A DNA stretch of 64,000 bases from contig PGZH01000008.1 of assembly GCA_002840155.1 (NCBI GenBank), forward strand, positions 400,062-464,061, read 5' to 3'. The position numbers and the translations under genes were made by a program. The notes beneath the pieces are model-generated. The model was not told the origin of the DNA and searched no databases. It saw nothing but the letters and a program-made list of their open reading frames with translations. Positions 41,142-57,993 of the stretch are shown piece by piece. Source of the DNA: Gammaproteobacteria bacterium HGW-Gammaproteobacteria-13. GTDB taxonomy: Bacteria > Pseudomonadota > Gammaproteobacteria > Pseudomonadales > Pseudomonadaceae. Positions within the stretch are counted from its first letter, which is position 1; each line of letters begins with the position of its first letter.

Positions 41142-41687
41142 TTAGCGACCAAACATCCGCGTCAGCGTACGGTCGCGATCAATAAAGTGGTGTTTCAACG
41201 CAGCCAGGGCATGAATGCCAGCAAAGATCACCAGCGCCCACGCCAGGTATTCATGGACCAGCCCGGCAATATCTTCCTGATCAGGAATGCTGGTCAGGCT
41301 CGCCGGTACTTCAAACAGGCCGAACACCGGGATGCCGCGCCCATCAGCCGTAGAAATCAGGTAGCCAGAAATCATCAGCACAAACAGCCCCAGGTAGAGA
41401 AAGCTGTGGCCCAGCTTGCTGGCCAGACGGGTCATCCGTCCGTGGTTAGGCAAGCTCGCCGGTGGCGGGCTGAACCAGCGCCACAACACCCGAGCCAGCA
41501 TCACCGCAAACAGCACCAGGCCGATGCTCTTGTGCAGGTCCGGCGCGGTCTGCCGCCAGCTGCTGTAGTAGTCCAGGCCGACCATCCAGTAACCCAGGCC
41601 AAACAGGCCAAACACGGCCAGCGCCACCAGCCAGTGCATCAGGATGCTGACCAAGCCGTAGTGAGAAGAGCTATTGCGCCATTGCAT
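41142..41687 (-). CDS. Cytochrome b561 (YceJ/YodB-like)
   Basis: A 181-residue inner-membrane dihaem cytochrome with four predicted helices. Candidate haem ligands are His in ILMHWLVA, DLHKSIGL, LGHSFLYL and GIHALAAL. Bacterial b561 proteins exchange electrons between ubiquinol and oxidants such as superoxide. It is the first gene of a two-gene unit with yceI (61-base gap). A 20-bp palindrome lies 68 bases upstream of its start. Confidence 0.9.
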   Translation of the reverse strand: MQWRNSSSHYGLVSILMHWLVALAVFGLFGLGYWMVGLDYYSSWRQTAPDLHKSIGLVLFAVMLARVLWRWFSPPPASLPNHGRMTRLASKLGHSFLYLGLFVLMISGYLISTADGRGIPVFGLFEVPASLTSIPDQEDIAGLVHEYLAWALVIFAGIHALAALKHHFIDRDRTLTRMFGR

Positions 41688-41754
41688 TGCAAACTTTCCA
41701 AAGGAAGGACTAGGACCGCGAGTGGAGCAAGACTAGCAACAAACCTATCGACTA

Positions 41755-41774
41755 AAAGCGGAAATTTTCGCTTT
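41755..41774. promoter_or_regulatory. 20-bp near-perfect palindrome upstream of cytochrome b561
   Basis: AAAGCGGAAATTTTCGCTTT: the two halves match as inverted repeats with one mismatch. It lies in the 302-base gap 41688-41989 between divergent b561 and bioA and looks like a transcription-factor site. The rest of this gap is AT-richer near the palindrome and otherwise shows no gene I can support. Confidence 0.5.
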
Positions 41775-41989
41775 GAAATATCGAGAAATACGATGCGTTA
41801 TCCGATCCTTTAACTCAGCCGAATTAGTCTAGCGGCACTCGGCAAAGTTCAGCAGGCCGGCTACAAACGGCAGGATAGAGGGGATCAGCGGGAAGCCTGG
41901 GTCATCAAACGCAGTTGTGCCGTCCATCCTCCACAGTGCTTCTGATAGGCTTGGCGCAGATGATTGCGAGCCGAGGAAGAAGTAGAGCG

Positions 41990-43396
41990 ATGAGCCTGAA
42001 CGACCAGTGGATGCAGCGTGACCTGAAAGTGCTCTGGCACCCCTGCACGCAAATGAAGGACCACGAACAGCTGCCGCTGGTGCCGATCAAGCGCGGCGAA
42101 GGTGTTTGGCTTGAGGACTTCGACGGCAAGCGTTACCTCGATGCGGTCAGCTCCTGGTGGGTCAACGTGTTCGGCCACGCCAACCCACGGATCAATCAGC
42201 GCATCAAGGATCAGGTCGACCAGTTAGAGCATGTGATCCTCGCCGGTTTCAGCCATCAGCCGGTGATCGAATTATCCGAGCGCCTGGTCAAGATGACCCC
42301 GGCAGGTCTGGACCGGGTGTTCTACGCCGACAACGGCTCATCCTGCATCGAAGTCGCACTGAAAATGAGCTTTCACTACTGGCTCAACGTCGGCAAACCG
42401 GCGAAGAAGCGCTTCGTCACGCTCTCCAACAGTTACCACGGCGAAACCATCGCGGCGATGTCGGTGGGCGATGTGGCGCTGTTTACCGACACCTACAAGG
42501 CGTTGCTGCTCGACACCATCAAGGTGCCCAGCCCGGACTGCTACCACCGCCCCGACGGCATCAGTTGGGAAGAACATTCGCGCACTATGTTTGCAGCCAT
42601 GGAACAGACCCTGGCCGAGCACGGCCATGAAGTCGCGGCGGTTATCGTCGAGCCGCTGATCCAGGGCGCTGGCGGCATGCGCATGTATCACCCGATCTAC
42701 CTTAAGCTGCTGCGCGAAGCCTGCGACCGCTATGGCGTGCACCTGATCCATGACGAGATCGCCGTGGGCTTCGGCCGCACCGGGACGATGTTCGCCTGCG
42801 AACAGGCCGGCATTCGTCCGGATTTCCTCTGCCTATCGAAAGCGCTGACTGGCGGCTATCTACCGCTGGCAGCCTGCCTGACCACCGACGCGGTGTACCA
42901 GGCCTTCTACGACGACTACTCGACCCTGCGCGCCTTCCTTCACTCGCACAGCTACACCGGCAACCCGCTGGCCTGTGCCGCCGCCCTGGCGACCCTGGAT
43001 ATCTTCGAGCAGGACAATGTGATTGAAACCAACAAGGCCCTTGCCGCGCGGATGGCCAGCGCCACCGCGCACCTGGCCGATCACCCGCATGTCGCCGAAG
43101 TGCGTCAGACCGGCATGGCCCTGGCCATCGAGATGGTGCAGGACAAGGCCAGCAAGACCGCCTACCCCTGGCAGGAACGGCGCGGCCTCAAGGTGTTCCA
43201 GCACGCCCTGGAGCGCGGCGCACTGCTACGGCCACTGGGCAGCGTGGTGTATTTCCTGCCGCCTTACGTGATCACCCCCGAGCAGATCGACTTCCTCGCA
43301 GAAGTCGCCAGCGAAGGCATCGACATCGCCACCCGCACCTCGGTCAGCGTGGCGCAAGGCAATGCCAACTACCCCGGCTTTCGCGATCCGGGCTGA
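41990..43396 (+). CDS. bioA: Adenosylmethionine-8-amino-7-oxononanoate aminotransferase
   Basis: A 468-residue PLP enzyme of biotin synthesis that uses SAM as amino donor to make 7,8-diaminopelargonate. The beginning VLWHPCTQMKDHE is the BioA signature, followed by SSWWVNVFGHANPRIN, LSNSYHGET, HDEIAVGFGRTGTMF and the PLP lysine in CLSKALTGGYLP. ATG at 41990 follows GAGGAAG. Other bio genes are not adjacent, as usual in Pseudomonas. A palindromic element follows the stop. Confidence 0.95.
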   Translation: MSLNDQWMQRDLKVLWHPCTQMKDHEQLPLVPIKRGEGVWLEDFDGKRYLDAVSSWWVNVFGHANPRINQRIKDQVDQLEHVILAGFSHQPVIELSERLVKMTPAGLDRVFYADNGSSCIEVALKMSFHYWLNVGKPAKKRFVTLSNSYHGETIAAMSVGDVALFTDTYKALLLDTIKVPSPDCYHRPDGISWEEHSRTMFAAMEQTLAEHGHEVAAVIVEPLIQGAGGMRMYHPIYLKLLREACDRYGVHLIHDEIAVGFGRTGTMFACEQAGIRPDFLCLSKALTGGYLPLAACLTTDAVYQAFYDDYSTLRAFLHSHSYTGNPLACAAALATLDIFEQDNVIETNKALAARMASATAHLADHPHVAEVRQTGMALAIEMVQDKASKTAYPWQERRGLKVFQHALERGALLRPLGSVVYFLPPYVITPEQIDFLAEVASEGIDIATRTSVSVAQGNANYPGFRDPG

Positions 43397-43406
43397 CGTC
43401 ATGAGT

Positions 43407-43481
43407 CGTAGGGTGGATGACGCTTTACCCATCCACCGTTACAACCACCTGGTGGATGAAAAGAGCGTCATCCACCCTACG
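43407..43481. repeat. GTAGGGTGGAT-family palindromic intergenic element (bioA-rsmE)
   Basis: 75 bp. Outer arms of 18 bases, beginning CGTAGGGTGGATGACGCT, are perfectly inverted (43407-43424 and 43464-43481). An inner ATCCACC/GGTGGAT hairpin repeats the layout of the ahcY-metF copy. Confidence 0.87.
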
Positions 43482-43545
43482 GATATCAATGCGCACGGCT
43501 CAGCCTAAGGCTAAAATTTGCGCCTTTATTCTAGGTTCACCTCTT

Positions 43546-44265
43546 ATGCGCCTATCCCGTTTCTTTATCGATGCCCCCCTCTCCCTCGGCCAGCACGAGC
43601 TGCCGGAAGCCCAGGCCCACTATATCGGCCGCGTGCTGCGGCATGCCGTAGGCGATGCGCTGCAATTGTTCGATGGTAGCGGTCAGGAATACCGCGGCGA
43701 GCTGATCGAGGTGGGCAAGAAAAGCGTGCGTGTAGAGTTGCGTGAAGCCATTGCTGGCCAGGCCGAGTCACCGCTGCATATCCATCTGGGTCAGGGCCTG
43801 TCGCGTGGCGAGCGCATGGATTGGGCGATTCAGAAAGCCACCGAACTGGGCGCCAATGAAATCAGCCTGATCGTCAGCGAGCGCTGTGAAGTGCGCCTCA
43901 AGGATGAACGCGCAGATAAGCGCATGGCGCACTGGCGGCAGGTGGCGATCAGCGCCTGCGAGCAATGCGGCCGCTCGGTGCTACCGATCATTCACCCGCC
44001 CATCAGCCTGAACGACTGGCTGGGCCAGGTAACTGCCGAACTCAAGTTGGTGTTGCACCCGGTCGCTGAGCCCTGGGCCAACCATCCGCAGCCTAAGTCG
44101 CTGGCCTTTCTGATCGGTCCGGAAGGCGGGCTGAACGACAACGAAGTCGCCCTGGCCCAGACCCAGGGCTTCCACGCCGCCCGCCTCGGCCCGCGCGTGC
44201 TGCGCACGGAGACCGCACCGGTCGTGGCCTTGAGCGTGGCGCAGCAGTTGTGGGGCGATTTCTAG
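43546..44265 (+). CDS. rsmE: 16S rRNA (uracil1498-N3)-methyltransferase
   Basis: A 239-residue SPOUT-class enzyme methylating U1498 of 16S rRNA. N-terminal PUA-like domain (MRLSRFFIDAPLSLGQ, HYIGRVLRHAVGD), linker GERMDWAIQKATELG, and the trefoil-knot SAM site LIGPEGGLNDNEV with LGPRVLRTETA. Full length; follows bioA as in P. aeruginosa. Confidence 0.96.
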   Translation: MRLSRFFIDAPLSLGQHELPEAQAHYIGRVLRHAVGDALQLFDGSGQEYRGELIEVGKKSVRVELREAIAGQAESPLHIHLGQGLSRGERMDWAIQKATELGANEISLIVSERCEVRLKDERADKRMAHWRQVAISACEQCGRSVLPIIHPPISLNDWLGQVTAELKLVLHPVAEPWANHPQPKSLAFLIGPEGGLNDNEVALAQTQGFHAARLGPRVLRTETAPVVALSVAQQLWGDF

Positions 44266-44282
44266 GCCCACTTCAGCGTCAT

Positions 44283-44309
44283 AAAAAAGCCCGCAAACGC
44301 GGGCTTTTT
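44283..44309. terminator. Bidirectional terminator between rsmE and chpC
   Basis: Arms AAAAAAGCCCGC and GCGGGCTTTTT around AAAC. T runs follow on both strands, so it ends both rsmE and the minus-strand Pil-Chp operon. Confidence 0.9.
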
Positions 44310-44322
44310 CGTACAGCGGCGG

Positions 44323-44793
44323 TCAGATCAATCCGGCATCCGCCAGCTTCTGCTCCAGACCAATCAGGTCCGGAATCTTCAGCACCGCCTCACCAAACTG
44401 CACCGCATCCAGCTCCAGCGGCGACAGAGCGACATCGGCACGCACCAGCTCGGCACCGACCTTGATCGAACGCGGAATACCCTGCACCAGTACGGCAATA
44501 AACTTCACCGCCGGGCGACCGCCGAGGGCGTTGATTACCGCCACCCGCGAGCCTGGACTGACGCTGACCTGGCCATCCGATGCGGCCTCGAACGACAGCA
44601 GCGGCAGGCGCAGATCGCGCCAGGCAATCTGCCCGAGGAACCAGCTGGGCATGCCTTCGCTGACCTGCGGCGTGCGGTAGGGAATCAGCTCGGCAACCGC
44701 GACGTTGGGCAGCAGCAGAGTACGGTCAGTCAGCGGCATCAACAGGCCGGTAAGGCTGTTGGCGCTGTTCTGCGTGGCGACGGCTTGGCTCAT
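44323..44793 (-). CDS. chpC: CheW-like adaptor ChpC
   Basis: A 156-residue CheW-domain protein (LLLPNVAVAELIPYR, WFLGQIAWRDLRLPLLSFE, IPRSIKVGAEL). It is one of two CheW-like adaptors in the Pil-Chp system (with PilI) that link the receptor PilJ to kinase ChpA. ATG at 44793 follows AGGAAA. It is the last gene of the cluster here: chpD and chpE, which follow chpC in P. aeruginosa, are absent and rsmE comes next. Confidence 0.9.
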   Translation of the reverse strand: MSQAVATQNSANSLTGLLMPLTDRTLLLPNVAVAELIPYRTPQVSEGMPSWFLGQIAWRDLRLPLLSFEAASDGQVSVSPGSRVAVINALGGRPAVKFIAVLVQGIPRSIKVGAELVRADVALSPLELDAVQFGEAVLKIPDLIGLEQKLADAGLI

Positions 44794-44824
44794 GGATATT
44801 TCCTGTACAGGGCACGGCCCCGGA

Positions 44825-45836
44825 TTATCGGCACTGCTCGGCCAGGTGATTGACCAGGGCTTCGGCCAGCTCGCGCGGGTCGCCGCTGAAGCTGCTGTAG
44901 CCGGCTTCACGCAGGCTGTCCGGCATGCTCGGGCAGGCGCAGCTGTCCGCGCGCTGGGTCCAGATTACGCTGCCCTGGCGACGCACATAGGCGGCTGCGG
45001 CGCTGCCATCGCTGCCCATGCCGCTGAAGGCGATTACACCGCTGAGCGCACCAAAATGCTGGGCCAGATTAAGCATCATCTGATCAATCGACGGGCTGTA
45101 GGGTTCTGGCCAGCCGCGCTCGGCAATCTGCATCTGGCCGTCATCGCTGAAGCCCAGCTCATAACTGATCGGCACCACCACCACTTCACCGCAACGCACT
45201 GCGTCGCCATGGCGCGCCGGGTTGACATGCCACTGACTGTGGCGTCCCACCGCTTGCGGCAGTGCAGTCTCAAAACTCGCATCGATATGCTGGGCATAGA
45301 CAAAGCCCACCGGCAGACCGCCCGGCAAGGCATCCAGAAAGGCTTTTACCGCAGCCGGGCCGCCCAGGGAGGCTGCCAGCAACCACACCTGGCGCGCCGG
45401 TTCGCCCGCTACCAGCGGGGTATCGGCCAGCGCGGCCGGCAAATCCAGGCGCGATGGACGCTGCGCTTCCGCCAGCAGGGCTTCCAGGCTCGGGCCAACG
45501 GCCTGCGAGGGATCGCCAACCAGCTTCTTCAATTTGCCGAACAGGCGGCGTTCCCAGCGCGGGTAGTTTTCCGAATGACGCTCGGGGGCGTGGCCTTCGC
45601 CAAACAGCACCGGGGCCGAGGCGCTTTCCATCAGGCTGTCGACCAGCGGCAAGTCTTCCGACTGGGCCAGATCAACCAGCCACAGGTCGGTTTCGCAGGC
45701 GTTCAGGGTTTCCTGATCGAGGCGCGCCGGGTCGCTGTTCATCACCACCTGATAGCCGCTGCCGGTCAACGCCTGCTGCAGCACATGACGCTGCAGCGAG
45801 GTATCGGCAATCACCGCGATGCGGGCTGCAGTTTTC

Positions 45837-45844
<8 letters not shown>
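44825..45844 (-). CDS. chpB: CheB-like methylesterase ChpB
   Basis: 339 residues. The C-terminal methylesterase domain has the Ser of LAASLGGPAAV, the His of VYAQHIDASF and the Asp of FSGMGSDGSAA. The N-terminal region (about 1-110) resembles a receiver but reads VIADTSLQ and LWLVDLAQSEDLP, so it is divergent. It should demethylate PilJ, opposing PilK. Its start overlaps the end of chpA by 8 bases, implying coupled translation. Confidence 0.93.
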
Positions 45845-53261
<7,417 letters not shown>

Positions 53262-53294
53262 AGCCACTCCACTCATAAACTTGGCTCTTCTGCC

Positions 53295-54152
53295 TTATCC
53301 CTTGCGGGTAAACGCCAGCACTCGCTCGTCGGCTACCGGGATCAACTCCGGATGCTGCCAACCTGCTACTTCGCCCACTCCCACTACCAGCAGCCCCCCG
53401 GGCACCAGGCGCTCGGCCAGGCGGTTGAGGATCTCGCGGCGACGCCAGCGACGAAAATAGATCAACAAGTTCTGACAAAAAATAACGTCCATTCCGGACA
53501 TCGGTGCCTTGGCCAGTTCCAGCACATTGAGCCGGGCGCAACACACACGCGCGGCCAGATTCGGCACCACTTTGAAACGTCCATCGTCCTGTGCCAGGAA
53601 GTATCGCTGGCACAGATCGGCATCCAACTGCTCCAGACGGCGCGCACCATATTGGCCATCGCGCGCCTTGCTCAAGGCATTCAGGCTGATGTCAGTGCCT
53701 GTTACCCCGAAATGATCCGGGTGTTCACTTTCACGCAGAACTTCGGCCGCGCTGATGGCCAGCGAATAAGGTTCTTCACCACTGGCACAGCCAACACTCC
53801 AAAGCTCCCATGGCTGCGTCACGCCCTGCTGCAAACGCTCGCGCAAATAGCTTTCGAGCACTTCAAAGGAAGGGCGATGACGAAAGAAACGGGTTTCCTG
53901 CACAGTCAGCCGATCCAGCAGGGTCGACCATTCCACCGCACCGCGGGGACCGTCGGTTACCTGCCGGTAATACGTGGCGTAATCCATTACGCCCAGCTCG
54001 CGCATCCGCGCACTCAGATTGGTTTGCAGAAACGCCCGCCGCCGCTCATTGAGAACGACTCCGGTACGCTCCTCAAGCAGCGTCTGCCAGTCACGAAACT
54101 CCGTGGCTGTCATGTCTGCCAGAGGCTGCAAGGCCCAGACGCCTGACTGCAT
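53295..54152 (-). CDS. pilK: CheR-like methyltransferase PilK
   Basis: 285 residues (293 if the ATG at 54176 is used). CheR family: N-terminal helical domain, then LTVQETRFFRHRPSFEVLE, the SAM-binding WSVGCASGEEPYSLAI, GTDISLNALSKARDGQY, and VIFCQNLLIYF. It should methylate glutamates of PilJ. I favour 54152, with AGGGG six bases upstream; the upstream ATG has AAGGA only 2 bases away. Confidence 0.93.
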   Translation of the reverse strand: MQSGVWALQPLADMTATEFRDWQTLLEERTGVVLNERRRAFLQTNLSARMRELGVMDYATYYRQVTDGPRGAVEWSTLLDRLTVQETRFFRHRPSFEVLESYLRERLQQGVTQPWELWSVGCASGEEPYSLAISAAEVLRESEHPDHFGVTGTDISLNALSKARDGQYGARRLEQLDADLCQRYFLAQDDGRFKVVPNLAARVCCARLNVLELAKAPMSGMDVIFCQNLLIYFRRWRRREILNRLAERLVPGGLLVVGVGEVAGWQHPELIPVADERVLAFTRKG

Positions 54153-54220
54153 GTCGTGCCCCTCGCTCACGGCCATAGTCCTTGTGCGACAGGCCTTTCA
54201 GCCTGCCGCGCAGCACCTGA

Positions 54221-56266
54221 TTAAGCCTGTTCCCCACCCGGCAAGGTAAAGCCGGATACCGACTTACGCATCTCACTGGCCATCTTGGCCAGGTTACCAA
54301 TGCTCTTGGCGGTGGCAGTGGTACCGGAGGAAGTTTGCGAGGTGATTTCCTGAATCACGTTCATCGTGTTGGAAATGTGGCCCGCCGACGATGCCTGCTG
54401 GCGAGCAGCGTTGGAGATGTTCTGGATCAAGGCTGCGAGGGTCTTGGATACCTTCTCGATCTCTTCCAGTGCCACCCCGGCGTCCTGTGCCAGACGAGCA
54501 CCGCGCACCACTTCGGAAGTCGTTTGCTCCATCGAGATAACAGCTTCGTTGGTGTCGGTCTGAATCGTCTTAACCAGTGCCTCGATCTGCTTGGTTGCAG
54601 CAGACGAACGTTCTGCGAGGCGTTGTACTTCGTCCGCTACCACAGCGAAGCCTCGACCCGCATCACCGGCCATGGAGGCCTGGATCGCGGCGTTCAGTGC
54701 GAGGATGTTGGTCTGGTCAGCAATGTCGTTAATCAGGCTAACGATGTCACCGATCTCCTGGGACGATTCGCCGAGGCGCTTAATACGCTTCGAGGTGTCC
54801 TGGATCTGCTCACGGATGTTATCCATGCCGGTAATGGTGTTGTGCACCACTTCGTTGCCCTTGTTGGCGATGGCTACGGAACGTTCCGCTACCGCAGAGG
54901 ACTCCGAGGCGTTCGCCGATACCTGGTCAATCGACACGGCCATTTCGTTGATCGCCGCAGAAGCACCGGCAATTTCCTGCGCCTGATGCTCGGAAGCTTC
55001 AGCCAGGTGCATCGCCGTGGCCTGGGTTTCCTGGGCCGCACCGGCTACCTGAACGGCGGTCAGGTTGATCGTTGCTACCAGGTCACGCAGCTGGTCGATG
55101 GAGTAGTTGATGGAGTCAGCGATGGCACCGGTGAAGTCTTCGGTTACCGTCGCGGCCACGGTCAAGTCACCGTCTGCGAGGTCAGCAATTTCGTCGAGCA
55201 GTCGCAGAATCGCCGCCTGGTTTCGTTCGTTTTTCTCGGCGGTAGACGCCAGACGACGGTTGGTTTCCCGCACCATCACCAGGCCGATGAGGATAATCGA
55301 GCCGAGCGCCAGTGCACCCAGCACGTAACCGATCAGGGTGTTGATCGCACGGCCAGTGGCCAGATCATCAAAGCCGACAGCCAGCGTGGAAGCCTTGTCC
55401 AACAGGGTCTGCGAAACGCTGAAGATCACGTTAGCCGACTCACGCACCTGGAACAGCTCCGGCGAGGTTTCGAGAATCTCGTCCACCGAACCGGATACGA
55501 ATTCGAACAGTTCGGAAATTTCCGCCAGACGCTCAAGTGCCTCGGCATCGCTGACCTGGGAGATTTCCATGGCGGCGTTGCCTTCGAGCATCGCGCTCAA
55601 TACGCGACCGAACAGGCTGGCGTCACGGCCGAACATGTCAGCGGCCTGCACCGAATCCTGGTCACCAGCAAGTACCTTGTTTACCGAACCCAGGATACGT
55701 TCTGCCAGCAAGGATTGACGCTGAGCTACCGAGACCTGAGCCGCCGGCGCACCGCTTTCCAGCAGAATGTCGACCACTTCTTCGTACTCGACCTGCAGCT
55801 GCGGGATGGTTTCCGCCAGGGTGGCGGCTACCTGGTGCAGCGACAGTACGGTCTGTTCGTTGGCCAGGATGGCGTCGGTGTTCTGCCGCAGCGTATCCCA
55901 GTCCTGCTGCACCACAGCGATCTGTGGTTGCAGGGATTCCGGCGATGCAGGCAGCCCGGTCTCCTCGTTACCGTCGGTCAAATAACCCCAGCGGGTCTGG
56001 AAGTCGTTACGTGCATCGCGCAGCAAGGCGAACGCTTCGGCCGTACCGGCCGCCGCTTCCGTGGAGTTTTTCGCGATACGCTGGGACAGTACGCGCAGTT
56101 CACCGGCGTGACCGATGTACTCCGTGTCGTAGTTGGATTGGGTGTTGATGTAGGCGAAGTTGGCGAACAACAGCACGATCGAAACGATCAGGACAATAAA
56201 CAGCCCTGCGATCAATGTGCTACTGCGCGCACCTGCTAACAAATTACCTGCATTTAGTTTTTTCAT
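54221..56266 (-). CDS. pilJ: Type IV pilus methyl-accepting chemoreceptor PilJ
   Basis: A 681-residue inner-membrane chemoreceptor. TM1 is near residues 15-37, a periplasmic part carries two PilJ-type four-helix modules (about 40-300), TM2 is near 310-332, followed by HAMP and the cytoplasmic signalling domain with tip [40 protein letters not shown]. It senses surface contact, partly through PilA, and controls ChpA. The tip carries QASMAGD where typical receptors have EAARAGE, a substitution I also recall for PilJ. Confidence 0.96.
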   Translation of the reverse strand: MKKLNAGNLLAGARSSTLIAGLFIVLIVSIVLLFANFAYINTQSNYDTEYIGHAGELRVLSQRIAKNSTEAAAGTAEAFALLRDARNDFQTRWGYLTDGNEETGLPASPESLQPQIAVVQQDWDTLRQNTDAILANEQTVLSLHQVAATLAETIPQLQVEYEEVVDILLESGAPAAQVSVAQRQSLLAERILGSVNKVLAGDQDSVQAADMFGRDASLFGRVLSAMLEGNAAMEISQVSDAEALERLAEISELFEFVSGSVDEILETSPELFQVRESANVIFSVSQTLLDKASTLAVGFDDLATGRAINTLIGYVLGALALGSIILIGLVMVRETNRRLASTAEKNERNQAAILRLLDEIADLADGDLTVAATVTEDFTGAIADSINYSIDQLRDLVATINLTAVQVAGAAQETQATAMHLAEASEHQAQEIAGASAAINEMAVSIDQVSANASESSAVAERSVAIANKGNEVVHNTITGMDNIREQIQDTSKRIKRLGESSQEIGDIVSLINDIADQTNILALNAAIQASMAGDAGRGFAVVADEVQRLAERSSAATKQIEALVKTIQTDTNEAVISMEQTTSEVVRGARLAQDAGVALEEIEKVSKTLAALIQNISNAARQQASSAGHISNTMNVIQEITSQTSSGTTATAKSIGNLAKMASEMRKSVSGFTLPGGEQA

Positions 56267-56350
56267 TTACTGGCCCCCGCCTGGACCGACCGCACTACGG
56301 TTCCCATGTAACGCCAAAAGGCCGGCAAAGCCGACCCCACCGATAAACTG

Positions 56351-56887
56351 TTAATACGCCACGTCGAGAAAACCCGGGTTCTGGGCCAGCGCGTGTGGGC
56401 TGAACACCAACCAGGGCTGTTCACGTTGAAATACTCCGTGGATAAAAGGTGCTATGGACGCCTCGAGCGGCGGCAGCTGCTCGGAGAAGGTGTCCACAGG
56501 AAAATGCTGCATGCCGAACACTTCATCGACCGTCAGGCCGGCAAAGACTTCCTGGTGATCAACCACCAGCACTCGGCGCTTTTTGCGCAGCGGCGACAGC
56601 TCGCTGCCGAAGAAACCGCACAGATCCATCACCGGCAGCAGGCGACCACGCACGTTAGCCACGCCCTTGACCCAGTTTTTCACACCAGGCAACAAGGTAT
56701 GGCGCGGCTCATGTAACACCTCGCCAACTTCGCCCATGGGCGCGACGAAAAAACGCTCGCCCATGCGAAAACCGATACCACTCCAGGTCTGTACCACCGC
56801 TTGCTGCGAAGGCAAGCCAGCCGCCAGCGAACGACAAAGTCTGTCGATATCCTGAAGGGTTTGAAAAGGTGTTTGCGCGTCCGACAT
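56351..56887 (-). CDS. pilI: CheW-like adaptor PilI
   Basis: A 178-residue CheW-domain protein (FRMGERFFVAPMGEVGEVLH, KNWVKGVANVRGRLLPVMDL, VFGMQHFP). It couples PilJ to ChpA. Located between pilH and pilJ in the standard order; an 84-base gap separates it from pilJ. Confidence 0.94.
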   Translation of the reverse strand: MSDAQTPFQTLQDIDRLCRSLAAGLPSQQAVVQTWSGIGFRMGERFFVAPMGEVGEVLHEPRHTLLPGVKNWVKGVANVRGRLLPVMDLCGFFGSELSPLRKKRRVLVVDHQEVFAGLTVDEVFGMQHFPVDTFSEQLPPLEASIAPFIHGVFQREQPWLVFSPHALAQNPGFLDVAY

Positions 56888-56932
56888 GCCAGCTGCGGCC
56901 TTATTCTTTTTTAATTGCGGACTGACCCGGTT

Positions 56933-57298
56933 TTAGCCGGCCAATACCGCATTCAAGGTTTTAACCAGAGTTTCTTCATCAACCGGCTTGGTCAGGTAAT
57001 CCTTCGCGCCCTGGCGCTTGCCCCAGACCTTGTCGGTTTCCTGATCCTTGGTGGTGACGATGATCACCGGGATGTGACTGGTGTCCGCATCCTTGGTCAG
57101 CTGGCGGGTCGCCTGGAAGCCGTTGAGGCCAGGCATGACGATATCCATCAGCACCGCGTCCGGCTTTTCCTGGCGAGCCAGGGCAACGCCGTCGGCACCA
57201 TTTTCCGCCTTGAGTACCTGATGGCCGTGCTTTTCCAGCATGGCGGTCAGCTTGTACATTTCAGTCGGCGAGTCATCAACAATCAGAATTCGAGCCAT
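56933..57298 (-). CDS. pilH: Twitching response regulator PilH
   Basis: A 121-residue single receiver domain. ILIVDDSPTEMYKL supplies the acidic pocket, VLMDIVMPGLNG the phosphoacceptor Asp near 52, and YLTKPVDEE the conserved Lys. PilH is associated with pilus retraction control and acts as a phosphate sink for ChpA. Start at 57298 (MARILIVDDSP) rather than 12 bases upstream. Confidence 0.95.
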   Translation of the reverse strand: MARILIVDDSPTEMYKLTAMLEKHGHQVLKAENGADGVALARQEKPDAVLMDIVMPGLNGFQATRQLTKDADTSHIPVIIVTTKDQETDKVWGKRQGAKDYLTKPVDEETLVKTLNAVLAG

Positions 57299-57345
57299 GG
57301 TGTTTCCCAATACTTTAAAAAGGCGCTCAGCTGTTTAGCCGGGCG

Positions 57346-57753
57346 TCAGGACGCTTGTTCCACCGGTACAAAGTTAGGCACATGGGCTTTGATCGCACCG
57401 AGCAGCTCTTCCTTACTGAAGGGCTTGGTCAGGTATTGATCGGAACCGACAATGCGACCCTTGGCTTTATCGAACAGACCGTCTTTGGAAGACAGCATGA
57501 TCACCGGGGTGGATTTGAAAGCGCTGTTGTTCTTGATCAAGGCACAGGTCTGATAGCCATCGAGCCGCGGCATCATAATGTCGACAAAGATGATGTTCGG
57601 ATGGGTATCGGCGATCTTTGCCAAAGCATCGAAGCCGTCAACTGCAGTAATCACCTCGCAGCCCACCTTTTTCAGCAGGGTTTCCGCGGTACGACGAATC
57701 GTTTTCGAATCGTCGATCACCATCACCCTCAAACCCTCGGAATGCTGTTCCAT
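57346..57753 (-). CDS. pilG: Twitching response regulator PilG
   Basis: A 135-residue single receiver domain. VMVIDDSKTIRRTAETLLKKVGCEV, IIFVDIMMPRLDG (phosphoacceptor near residue 58) and YLTKPFSKEE are typical. PilG promotes pilus extension and stimulates the adenylate cyclase CyaB in P. aeruginosa. First gene of the pilGHIJK-chpABC operon, divergent from gshB over a 240-base gap that should hold both promoters; the TGATATAAC on the minus strand near 57795 is a possible -10. Confidence 0.96.
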   Translation of the reverse strand: MEQHSEGLRVMVIDDSKTIRRTAETLLKKVGCEVITAVDGFDALAKIADTHPNIIFVDIMMPRLDGYQTCALIKNNSAFKSTPVIMLSSKDGLFDKAKGRIVGSDQYLTKPFSKEELLGAIKAHVPNFVPVEQAS

Positions 57754-57993
57754 GTTTGCCCTACCATCGCCTCGGTGAGTCGTTATTTTTGCGTTATATC
57801 AGTGCGCCTGAGGCCCTGTCACCGACGGGCTACAACCCAATCGTCGGGCCTTTTTAGCACACTCTCCAGATGCAATCTATAAGCCGCGCGGGGCCAAGGT
57901 TTTTCCTTGACCACCCGACTTGTCAGCGCCACCCTGACGCCACATCACGTCTTAGCACACTTTAATCGCTGCCATTTTACGGAGAACACCGCC

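Noticed and set aside
41820-41945. Small minus-strand frame (MDGTTAFDD..., about 32 codons) between bioA and cytochrome b561
   Set aside because: GGAGG directly abuts the ATG without spacing, the peptide has no recognisable features, and nothing else supports expression.
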